The notes under the pieces were generated by a model. That model did not search any database. It had not been told where the DNA came from and was given only the letters and a program-made list of their open reading frames with translations. Shown one piece after another: positions 1 to 5,189 of a stretch of DNA of 5,444 bases (positions within the stretch are counted from its first letter, which is position 1; the number at the start of each line of letters is the position of its first letter). Source of the stretch: Gallionellaceae bacterium (GTDB lineage Bacteria > Pseudomonadota > Gammaproteobacteria > Burkholderiales > Gallionellaceae); contig JAUSKS010000249.1 in NCBI GenBank assembly GCA_030646595.1, positions 1 through 5,444 of the forward strand. Direction: 5' to 3'. The position numbers and the translations under genes were made by a program.

Positions 1-990
1 CTGATGTCCGGGCTGGATATTTCAGAAAAACGCCTGCCGCAGGATGGTCGCTTCAATGTGAAGGTACGTGATCAATCAGTCGATGTGCGTATCTCTACCA
101 TGCCCACCCAATATGGTGAATCGGTGGTGATGCGTTTGCTGAATCAGGGCAGTGGGGCATTGTCACTGGACAAGCTGGGCATGCCGCCGGACGTGCTGGT
201 GCGCTTTCGCGAAATCATACGGCGCAGCAGTGGCATGGTGCTGGTCACTGGCCCCACGGGTAGCGGCAAGACCACTACCTTGTATGCTGCACTATCGGAA
301 ATCAATACCATAGACCAGAAAATCATCACCGTGGAAGACCCGGTGGAATATCGTCTGGCGGGCGTCAACCAGGTGCAGGTGAATGAAAAAATAGAGCTGT
401 CTTTCGCGCGAGTGTTGCGCGCTTCGCTACGCCAGGATCCAGACGTTATACTGGTGGGTGAGATGCGTGATGCAGAAACGGCGCAGATTGGTTTGCGTGC
501 TGCGATGACCGGTCACCTGGTATTTTCCACATTGCATACGCGTGATGCGGCAGGTACGCTGTTTCGCTTGGTGGATATGGGCACACCGAAATACATGGTG
601 GCCTCCTCAGTGCAAGTGGTGTTGGCGCAACGGCTATTGCGCTTGATATGTGAAAGTTGCAGCGAGCCGCATACGCCGACTCCGCAAGAAGCGGAATGGC
701 TGGAGCATGAAGGTGTCGGGCCTGATGCCTGGGGTACTTTGCTACATGGGCGTGGTTGTTCGCGTTGCAATGGTACTGGCTATAGTGGACGATTTGGCGT
801 ATACGAAATGCTGGAAATGACCCAGGCTCTGGCGGAGGCTGCCACACATAAAGATGCAGAACATTTCATGCAGGCTGCACGCAAGTTCATGGAGGGTAAA
901 ACCTTGCTTCATCATGCGCTGCAAAAAATGAAAGCAGGCCAGACATCGGTGGCGGAAGTCATGCGTATCAGTAACCAGATCGAGGATTAA
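1..990 (+). CDS. gspE: GspE/PilB/MshE-family secretion or pilus assembly ATPase, 5' end missing
   Basis: This is the C-terminal ATPase part of a hexameric type II secretion/type IV pilus assembly motor, a cytoplasmic protein that powers pilin assembly through the GspF-type platform protein. The reading frame is open from the first base, and the family normally has about 200 or more further N-terminal residues, so the ATG at 4 is internal. Counting from that ATG, I see Walker A GPTGSGKT (83-90), the Asp box ITVEDPVEY (108-116), Walker B DPDVILVGE (145-153, with the catalytic-type Glu), the His box around HLVFSTLHT (171-179) and a zinc-binding tetracysteine CxxC...CxxC (C216, C219, C252, C255). 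All key motifs are intact. Its stop overlaps the next start (TAATG), implying translational coupling. The MGTPKYMVASSVQ and ICESC style resembles MSHA-pilus MshE as much as classical GspE, and the window cannot decide between them. Confidence 0.95.
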   Translation: MMSGLDISEKRLPQDGRFNVKVRDQSVDVRISTMPTQYGESVVMRLLNQGSGALSLDKLGMPPDVLVRFREIIRRSSGMVLVTGPTGSGKTTTLYAALSEINTIDQKIITVEDPVEYRLAGVNQVQVNEKIELSFARVLRASLRQDPDVILVGEMRDAETAQIGLRAAMTGHLVFSTLHTRDAAGTLFRLVDMGTPKYMVASSVQVVLAQRLLRLICESCSEPHTPTPQEAEWLEHEGVGPDAWGTLLHGRGCSRCNGTGYSGRFGVYEMLEMTQALAEAATHKDAEHFMQAARKFMEGKTLLHHALQKMKAGQTSVAEVMRISNQIED

Positions 991-2222
991 TGGCGCTATT
1001 TGCCTACAAAGGCCGGGACTCGCGCGGCGAAGTGGTACGCGGCACACTGGATGGTGCTGATAGTGGTGCTATTGCTGACCAGCTATTCAACATCGGCATC
1101 ACCCCTACCGAAATCAAGACATCGGGCGCAGTGCAGGCCACGGTGCGCAAGGGCGGCTGGCTGGATAGTCTGACCCGCCAAAAAATCACCCGCTTGGATC
1201 TGATGTTGTTCAGCCGCCAGATGTATACCTTGCTCAAGGCAGGTGTACCCATCATGCGCTCGCTGGCTGGTTTGCAGGAATCTGCGCAAAACCCGGCCTT
1301 TGCCGCGCTGTTGCTGGACTTGCGCGAAAGCCTGGATAGCGGACGGGAACTTAGCGCCGCCATGCGCCGTCACCCAAAAATATTTTCAACTTTCTATGTC
1401 AGCATGGTGCAGGTCGGTGAAATGACCGGCATGCTGGACGAAACTTTTATTCGGCTGTATGCCCACCTGGAGTTTGAAAAACAGATGGATGAAAGCATAC
1501 GCGGTGCCATGCGCTACCCCATGTTTGTGATGATGGCGATGGCGATTGCCATAGTGATTGTCAATCTCTTCGTCATTCCGGCTTTCGTCAAAGTATTCGA
1601 AGGATTCCACACTGAACTGCCACTCATGACGCGCATGCTGATCGGGTTCTCCAACTTCATGGTGCATTCCTGGCCTTTTCTGCTGGCTCTGGCGATAGGC
1701 TTGGTGGTTGGGTTTCGGGTGTATACCACCACACCAGACGGTAAATATAACTGGGATAAATATAAATTGCGGTTACCTATTGCCGGGAAAATCATACTCA
1801 AAGGAACCCTGGCACGCTTTGCGCGCAGCTTGGCGCTGGCTTTCAAAAGCGGCATTCCCATCGTGCAGGGATTAAATGTGGTCGGCATGGTAGTGGACAA
1901 CAGCTTTATGCGCGCTCGCATTGAGCAAATGCGCGATGGTGTGGAGCGCGGCGAAAGCATATTGCGCACGGCAGTGGCCAGTGGTGTTTTTAATCCTACA
2001 GTCTTGCAAATGATTGCGGTCGGTGAAGAAACAGGCGACATGGACGGTTTGATGTTCGAGATCGCCGGCATGTATGAGCGCGAAGTGGAATACGAAGTCA
2101 AAACCCTCAGTCAGCAAATCGAACCCATCATGATCGTTGCCCTGGGCATAATGGTACTGATCCTCGCGCTCGGCATCTTCCTGCCGATATGGGATTTGGG
2201 CAAAGCGGCGTTGCACAGATGA
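990..2222 (+). CDS. gspF: GspF/PilC/MshG-family inner-membrane platform protein
   Basis: This 410-residue inner-membrane protein is the platform on which the ATPase acts to extract and polymerise pilins. The length is normal for the family. The N-terminus MALFAYKGRDSRGE is the typical F-family start. Two repeated T2SSF domains are visible: about 70-195, with GEMTG at 143-147, and about 273-395, with the matching GEETG at 345-349. Hydrophobic segments lie at about 176-200, 226-245 and 379-402, matching the usual three-helix topology. The start is the ATG overlapping the upstream stop by one base, and there is no strong Shine-Dalgarno, so coupled translation is likely. Its own TGA overlaps the next start as ATGA. 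The N-terminal region before residue 70 resembles MshG of MSHA pili. Function is confident; secretion versus pilus role is not. Confidence 0.96.
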   Translation: MALFAYKGRDSRGEVVRGTLDGADSGAIADQLFNIGITPTEIKTSGAVQATVRKGGWLDSLTRQKITRLDLMLFSRQMYTLLKAGVPIMRSLAGLQESAQNPAFAALLLDLRESLDSGRELSAAMRRHPKIFSTFYVSMVQVGEMTGMLDETFIRLYAHLEFEKQMDESIRGAMRYPMFVMMAMAIAIVIVNLFVIPAFVKVFEGFHTELPLMTRMLIGFSNFMVHSWPFLLALAIGLVVGFRVYTTTPDGKYNWDKYKLRLPIAGKIILKGTLARFARSLALAFKSGIPIVQGLNVVGMVVDNSFMRARIEQMRDGVERGESILRTAVASGVFNPTVLQMIAVGEETGDMDGLMFEIAGMYEREVEYEVKTLSQQIEPIMIVALGIMVLILALGIFLPIWDLGKAALHR

Positions 2223-2827
2223 AGAACAGGATCGAGGATCGAGGATCGAGGATCGAGTCGCCCAGCGGTATACGCGGCACTCAGGGTTTAACTCGATCCC
2301 CGATCCTCAATCCCCGATCCTCCAAAGGTTTCACCCTAATCGAACTGATAGTAGTGATCTGCCTGGTAGCCATTTTTGCCAGTGTGCTGCTGGAGCGCGT
2401 ATTGTTTTATCAGGAGCAGGCAGAAAAGGCGGCGATGGAACAAGTGGCCAGCGCCTTGCAAAGCGCGCTGACCATGCAGCATGGACGCCTGCTTGCCCGC
2501 GGCATGGAATCTGATATCACCACGCTGGCGGCAGATAATCCCATGAGCTGGTTGGCAAAAATTCCCAAAAATTATTCCGGGGAATTTTATGATGTCTCGC
2601 CGCGATCAGTCGCGCCGGGCAACTGGATGTTCGATCTGAAAACGCGCAATCTGGTTTATATCCTGGACCGTGGCAATTTCTTCACCCCCGGAAAAGACGG
2701 CCACAAATGGATACATTTCCGTGTCAATTTTCTTTATGAAGCATCGCCTGATAAATCTGGCAAAGGCAAGCAAGAATTAGTCGGTACCCTGTTCGAACCA
2801 ACCGAACCGTACCGCTGGTTTGATTAG
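2219..2827 (+). CDS. Prepilin-like pseudopilin with an unusually long, repeat-derived leader peptide
   Basis: This 202-residue type IV pilin-like protein carries a clear class III (prepilin peptidase) signal: KG^FTLIELIVV, cleaved after G37, with mature F1 and Glu5 followed by a hydrophobic helix of about 20 residues (IELIVVICLVAIFASVLL). The mature part is about 165 residues and lacks an obvious C-terminal disulfide pair. I chose the ATG at 2219 because it overlaps the platform-gene stop (ATGA). An in-frame ATG at 2189 would add 10 residues and lie deeper inside the upstream gene. No Shine-Dalgarno precedes either, and no good in-frame start exists between the repeat and the cleavage site. 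The 37-residue leader is far longer than the usual 5-25, and residues 4-35 are encoded by a repeat element. It is the last gene of the operon and probably encodes a minor pilin/pseudopilin assembled by the two preceding proteins. I cannot assign it to a specific G/H/I/J or Msh class. Confidence 0.85.
   Translation: MKNRIEDRGSRIESPSGIRGTQGLTRSPILNPRSSKGFTLIELIVVICLVAIFASVLLERVLFYQEQAEKAAMEQVASALQSALTMQHGRLLARGMESDITTLAADNPMSWLAKIPKNYSGEFYDVSPRSVAPGNWMFDLKTRNLVYILDRGNFFTPGKDGHKWIHFRVNFLYEASPDKSGKGKQELVGTLFEPTEPYRWFD
2228..2323 (+). repeat. In-frame 96-bp heptamer/inverted-repeat element inside the prepilin leader
   Basis: The left arm (2228-2258) holds four consecutive GGATCGA heptamers (2229-2256). 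The right arm (2291-2321) is its reverse complement with 28 of 31 positions matching; the three mismatches would be A/C oppositions in RNA. The arms are separated by a 32-nt loop. The block encodes leader residues 4-35, is exactly 32 codons long, and separates a normal-looking start (MKN) from the normal leader end (KG^F). The heptamer lacks stop codons in all three frames, which makes such a block tolerable inside a gene. I recall similar GAGGATCG-type intergenic repeats in betaproteobacterial genomes but cannot name a described family. Confidence 0.8.
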
Positions 2828-2847
2828 TTGATCATTTCTGCTCAGAA

Positions 2848-2889
2848 TTCCCTCCCCCTTGCAGGGGGAGGGCTAGGGTGGGGGTAGAA
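2848..2889 (+). repeat. Palindromic G-rich repeat, copy A (direct)
   Basis: This 42-bp repeat has a perfect 9-bp stem, CCCTCCCCC (2850-2858) and GGGGGAGGG (2864-2872), around the loop TTGCA. It is followed by CTAGGGTGGGGGTAGAA. It matches copy C at 41 of 42 positions and, inverted, copy B over about 37 nt. It lies 21 bp after the prepilin stop and 35 bp before the DUF559 start, so it could act as a transcript 3'-end structure for the pilus operon, although no T-run follows the hairpin. The right half contains four G-runs (2864-2884), a G-quadruplex pattern. Confidence 0.9.
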
Positions 2890-2924
2890 CATAATGTTAA
2901 CCAAAGCAGAATAGATAGTACTAA

Positions 2925-3287
2925 ATGACTGCAAGAATCAAGCCTATAACAACCGCAAGAGCACGGTCGTTACGGGGTAGTATGACTGATGCTGAGCGTT
3001 TACTGTGGCAAGCATTACGAGGCAAGCAACTTAACAACTACCGCTTTCGTCGTCAGCATCCCATCGGACAATATATTGCTGATTTTGTCTGCGTTGAGCA
3101 AAACATAGTGATTGAACTCGATGGTGGTCAACACCAAGAGCAACTTGCATATGATGAACAGAGGACTGCTTTCTTGCGAGCACAGGGTTGGCAAGTCTTG
3201 CGTTTTTGGAACACCGATATATTAAAAAATATTGACGGGGTGTTATTTACTATTGCGCAAAGTTTAGCGGTTGCACCCCCATCCTAG
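2925..3287 (+). CDS. DUF559 family protein, Vsr-like PD-(D/E)XK endonuclease fold
   Basis: This small 120-residue protein has the hallmarks of DUF559: AERLLWQALR near residues 23-32, FRRQHPIGQYIADFVC (41-56), IVIELDGGQH (61-70), YDEQRTAFLRAQGWQVLRFW (76-95) and a C-terminal helix. The D53, E64 and D66 positions fit the acidic catalytic set of the Vsr/restriction-endonuclease-like fold; that is family knowledge, and no substrate is established here. No cognate methylase or restriction gene is visible. The start ATG follows TAA directly and has no clear Shine-Dalgarno. GC over four hand-counted lines is about 45%, lower than the pilus genes, which suggests separate origin. The gene is bracketed by inverted repeats A and B, its last codons (APPS and stop) lie inside copy B, and copy C follows. 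Family confidence is high; the biological role is unknown. Confidence 0.88.
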   Translation: MTARIKPITTARARSLRGSMTDAERLLWQALRGKQLNNYRFRRQHPIGQYIADFVCVEQNIVIELDGGQHQEQLAYDEQRTAFLRAQGWQVLRFWNTDILKNIDGVLFTIAQSLAVAPPS

Positions 3288-3311
3288 CCTTCCCCCTACA
3301 AGGGGAAGGAA
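3275..3311 (-). repeat. Palindromic repeat, copy B (inverted relative to A and C)
   Basis: Read on the minus strand this 37-nt copy aligns with A and C but is more diverged, with several substitutions and one C lost from the C-run. The hairpin is kept as an 8-bp stem, CCTTCCCC (3288-3295) and GGGGAAGG (3302-3309): a C-to-T change on one side is matched by G-to-A on the other. The four-G-run pattern is lost, since two of the inner runs are only GG. The DUF559 stop codon TAG (3285-3287) lies within it. Confidence 0.82.
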
Positions 3312-3340
3312 CAGGTGAGTATCAGTATTGATCTTCCTCC

Positions 3341-3382
3341 TTCCCTCCCCCTTGCAGGGGGAGGGCCAGGGTGGGGGTAGAA
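3341..3382 (+). repeat. Palindromic G-rich repeat, copy C (direct)
   Basis: This copy differs from A at a single base (GGGCCAGGG instead of GGGCTAGGG). Its stem is 3343-3351 with 3357-3365 around TTGCA, and the G-run block is 3357-3377. It ends 31 bp before the ATG of the membrane-protein gene, so if transcription enters from upstream it would lie in that gene's 5' leader, just ahead of the AAGGAG at 3401-3406. Confidence 0.9.
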
Positions 3383-3413
3383 GCAGTCGAGTCGTTAAAC
3401 AAGGAGAATAGCC

Positions 3414-4025
3414 ATGTCCATTATCACTACATTAGCGTTACGCAGTCTGGTACTGTTCCTGATGGTGGGCAGCGTTACCGGGCTGTTCGTCGGTGCTGCC
3501 CTCATCCTGCGCCAGGATTGGTTAACGCGCGTCAGTAAATTCACCAACCGCTGGGTGTCTACCCGGCGCATGACGCGCCCGCTGGAACAACCCATGAACC
3601 TGGATTTCTGGTTTTATCGCTATCGCCGGGTGAGCGGATCATTGATGCTGGTGGGCGCAGTGTTTATCCTCTATTTTTTTATCGCGCGCTTTGATAAGCA
3701 CAGCGTCCTGTCCAGCTTATCCAAAAATGCCCTCATCCCCCCTGCACTAATGAGCGGGGTCATAGATGCACTCGTGCTAATCAGTTTGATTGGCGCTGTG
3801 TTAGTCTTCATCGTCAGTTTGTTTCTACTGTTCCGTCCCAGTTTGTTACGCGGCCTGGAGCATGGCTCCAACCGCTCATCTTCCCTGCGCCGCGCACTCA
3901 AACCCCTCGAAATTCCCCGCACCGGCGTAGATGAATATGTATACCGCAATATGCAATGGGTGGGCGTACTGGTATTGTTGGGCAGCTTGTATACCTTGGT
4001 GGGGCTGGCGAGCTGGTTGAAGTAA
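3414..4025 (+). CDS. Four-helix integral membrane protein of unknown function with internal duplication
   Basis: I do not recognise this 203-residue protein. The start is well supported: AAGGAG at 3401-3406, 7 nt before the ATG. Hydrophobic segments lie at about 8-32, 73-91, 114-140 and 182-201, so the inner membrane is likely. The two halves resemble each other without gaps at an offset of 108 residues: R33/R141, N45-R46/N153-R154, R51-R52/R159-R160, PLE 56-58/164-166 and P60/P168. With one extra residue, Y68-R69/Y177-R178 and G75, L77, L79, G81/G184, L186, L188, G190 also match. Each half is therefore helix, basic loop with N-R, R-R and PLE-x-P, then helix. Such two-fold repeats are typical of small transporters or channels, but no substrate-binding motif is visible. 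It follows repeat copy C and is convergent with the toxin-antitoxin pair. There is no evidence linking it to the pilus operon beyond proximity. Confidence 0.85.
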   Translation: MSIITTLALRSLVLFLMVGSVTGLFVGAALILRQDWLTRVSKFTNRWVSTRRMTRPLEQPMNLDFWFYRYRRVSGSLMLVGAVFILYFFIARFDKHSVLSSLSKNALIPPALMSGVIDALVLISLIGAVLVFIVSLFLLFRPSLLRGLEHGSNRSSSLRRALKPLEIPRTGVDEYVYRNMQWVGVLVLLGSLYTLVGLASWLK

Positions 4026-4140
4026 ATGTGGATTGACTGTAGTCGTTGCGACTACTACAAATAACCCCCAACGCTGCTATATGGGCGTTGCTACTTTCCG
4101 AGTGACCCGCGCGCATAGCCTTAGCATCGAGCTCACCTAT
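4026..4140. other. Convergent intergenic spacer with two hairpins
   Basis: The spacer lies between the plus-strand membrane gene and the minus-strand toxin gene. A perfect 7-bp stem with a 3-nt loop is at 4039-4055 (GTAGTCG, TTG, CGACTAC). A second 6-bp stem pairs 4069-4074 (CAACGC) with 4085-4090 (GCGTTG). Neither is followed by a proper T-run on either strand, so a terminator role for the two converging genes is possible but not shown. Confidence 0.4.
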
Positions 4141-4564
4141 TCAACTGCCTGCCGCAAGAAATTTCACCGCCTCGGCTGCAGTGAGGATGGGAATATGCTG
4201 ATAGGACTTAATCTCAAGCAAATGTTTGTCACCCGAGACAATTAAATCTGCACCTGCCGCGAGCGCGCAGGCGAGCACATGATCGTCGTCAGGGTCGCGC
4301 AGAATGGTAGGGGCTATCGGTATGGGTGTGACGAGGGTAGCCAGTTCAACATAACCCATCACCAACTCATCGGCAGACGAACCGGTCACGCGCTATGACT
4401 TTGCTGAACTTGGCGCGTTGCAAGATGCGCGCAAGTTCCACCAGCAAGATTCGGCTGGTACAGAGCTCCACCTCATCGGCCTGCGCTGCATCGATCAACC
4501 GCGCCGGTGGCCCATTCCATAACAGCCCCGAGGCGACAATGTTGGTATCCAGTACCAGCCGCAT
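4141..4564 (-). pseudogene. PIN-domain toxin (COG1569-like, VapC-type fold), frameshifted
   Basis: PIN toxins are metal-dependent RNases. Here the two halves of one protein sit in different frames. The N-terminal part begins MRLVLDTNIVASGLLW at 4564, with acidic D6 and E43 (LLVELARIL), and stops early at the TGA 4369-4367. The C-terminal part, in the next frame, carries RDPDDDHVLACALAAGADL, LIVSGDKHLL and PILTAAEA, with the remaining acidic residues. The whole span is 424 nt. Removing one base, for example one T of the TT at 4380-4381, gives an uninterrupted 140-residue protein with the D...E...D...D quartet of a normal PIN toxin (about D6, E43, D94, D112). The shift must lie between 4392 and 4367, because the C-terminal frame has a TAG at 4395-4393. 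The start overlaps the antitoxin stop as TGATG. A real mutation or a sequencing error are both possible. As it stands the toxin should be inactive. Confidence 0.85.
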
Positions 4565-4812
4565 CAGCCGCTGTTCTTGCTGCGGCGTTCCGCGCGGTCA
4601 GCCTCGATCTCGGCTTGAATCTCCTCCATCGTTAAAGGCGGGATACCCGCAGCGGCGATGCGCTCACGCGCTTCGGTCAGACGTGTGATGTGGCGGCGGC
4701 GCACCGCCTCGCGCAACATCGTCTGAAGCGCTTGCGGTTCCAACAAGCCTAGATTGTTTGCCTCCTTGGCCAGACCATCGGGCAAATCCAGTTTTACTTG
4801 TAACATCGTCAT
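4564..4812 (-). CDS. Antitoxin of the PIN-family toxin-antitoxin pair
   Basis: This 82-residue protein is the upstream partner of the PIN toxin and overlaps it by one base, the standard antitoxin-first layout. Its N-terminus (VKLDLPDGLAKEANNLGLL) has the short beta strand followed by helices of small DNA-binding antitoxins. The basic stretch LREAVRRRHITRL (33-45) and the C-terminal acidic/basic helix PPLTMEEIQAEIEADRAERR (58-77) are typical of antitoxins found with COG1569-type PIN toxins; the C-terminal helix would be the toxin-binding part. The start is ambiguous: TTG 4818, ATG 4815, ATG 4812 and ATG 4806 all lie in frame. AAGGAG at 4825-4820 gives a 7-nt spacing only for 4812, so I chose that; 4815 (4 nt) is the main alternative. 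The gene is intact although its toxin is broken. It is probably autoregulated, as is usual for such pairs. Confidence 0.85.
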   Translation of the reverse strand: MTMLQVKLDLPDGLAKEANNLGLLEPQALQTMLREAVRRRHITRLTEARERIAAAGIPPLTMEEIQAEIEADRAERRSKNSG

Positions 4813-4819
4813 CATCAAT

Positions 4820-4825
4820 CTCCTT
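4820..4825 (-). promoter_or_regulatory. Ribosome binding site of the antitoxin
   Basis: AAGGAG on the minus strand is a perfect Shine-Dalgarno core. Its distance from the four possible starts (1, 4, 7 and 13 nt) favours the ATG at 4812 and argues against the TTG at 4818. Confidence 0.75.
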
Positions 4826-4851
4826 TTGTAGCGGCTGGCCTGTGCCAGTAT

Positions 4852-4875
4852 GTTCGCACCATTTTCGTTACGAAC
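4852..4875. promoter_or_regulatory. Inverted repeats upstream of the antitoxin, possible operator
   Basis: GTTCG (4852-4856) and CGAAC (4871-4875) form an inverted pair, and within it TTCGT-T-ACGAA (4864-4874) is a perfect odd palindrome. A further pair, CTGGC (4835-4839) and GCCAG (4844-4848), lies closer to the gene. The block is 27-63 bp upstream of the antitoxin start, where an autoregulatory operator would be expected. No strong sigma70 hexamers were found with it, so the call is tentative. Confidence 0.35.
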
Positions 4876-4987
4876 GCTAACTTGGTTTTTGGTAACTGGC
4901 TAATGCGGTCATCTTATGCTGCTGCCGCGCCTTTGGCAATTGGCCCCCACGAATTGCGAGCATGCAGGACATGCCGGAATTTTACAT

Positions 4988-5016
4988 TTGACGGAGAATG
5001 GAACGGCAGGCATTAT
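4988..5016 (+). promoter_or_regulatory. Possible sigma70 promoter
   Basis: TTGACG (4988-4993) matches the -35 consensus at 5 of 6 positions and CATTAT (5011-5016) matches the -10 at 4 of 6, with an ideal 17-bp spacer. Transcription would begin near 5023. No clear gene follows within the next 200 bp; a hairpin with a T-run ends 5089. Confidence 0.3.
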
Positions 5017-5021
5017 GCTAC

Positions 5022-5089
5022 TTAACAAGTTGAGGCTTACGCCGTGGAAGAAAACGCTGGCTGGTCATTACTGTAAGCGTTAAATTTTT
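5022..5089 (+). terminator. Hairpin followed by a T-run, terminator-like
   Basis: GCTTAC (5035-5040) pairs with GTAAGC (5073-5078), and TTAAC (5022-5026) with GTTAA (5079-5083) across an 8-nt bulge. An alternative stem is AACGCT (5053-5058) with AGCGTT (5076-5081). Five T's follow at 5085-5089. The stems are short with long loops, so terminator strength is uncertain. It could be the 3' end of a short RNA from the promoter just upstream. Confidence 0.3.
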
Positions 5090-5189
5090 CTGCCGGGGGA
5101 AAATATGAAACTGAGCCATAGTCCAAACACAACATGCCACCTGAATTGCAGAGCCAGTTGAAGAACGCGCAGCGCAAAGGGTTGGCAAA

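Larger units (their letters stand above)
2848..3382 (+). mobile_element. Candidate repeat-bracketed DUF559 unit
   Basis: Copies A (direct), B (inverted) and C (direct) enclose a single nuclease-like gene. A and B form inverted ends of a 464-bp block (2848-3311); A and C form direct ends of the 535-bp block. Nothing else fits in it. The arrangement resembles REP-like elements that travel with a single-domain nuclease, but DUF559 is not a known transposase and no clean target-site duplication was seen. The mobility call is inference. Confidence 0.35.

Noticed and set aside
1514..2101. Minus-strand 195-codon reading frame opposite the platform gene
   Set aside because: This is the complement of a clear GspF-family gene, and its low-complexity Ser/Ile/Met composition is typical of an antisense shadow.
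2189..2218. Earlier in-frame ATG (2189) as the prepilin start
   Set aside because: It lies 34 bases inside the platform gene, has no Shine-Dalgarno and lengthens an already long leader. The ATGA overlap at 2219 is a normal operon junction.
2229..2322. CRISPR-like array
   Set aside because: The repeats are 7 bp and contiguous, with an inverted second arm and no unique spacers of regular length.
2848..2889. Classical Rho-independent terminator after the pilus operon
   Set aside because: The hairpin is strong but is followed by CTAGGGTGGGGG, not a T-run, so the intrinsic-terminator rule is not met.
4033..4245. Plus-strand 70-codon reading frame
   Set aside because: It runs opposite the well-supported PIN C-terminal half and starts in the spacer hairpin, and its product has no recognisable features.
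5020..5085. Integron attC-like site: ACTTAAC (RYYYAAC) and GTTAAAT (GTTRRRY) 66 bp apart beside a toxin-antitoxin pair
   Set aside because: The inner arms are placed asymmetrically (8-nt spacer on one side, none on the other), no partner site is found at the other end of the pair, and no integrase is visible. Short cores of this kind occur by chance.
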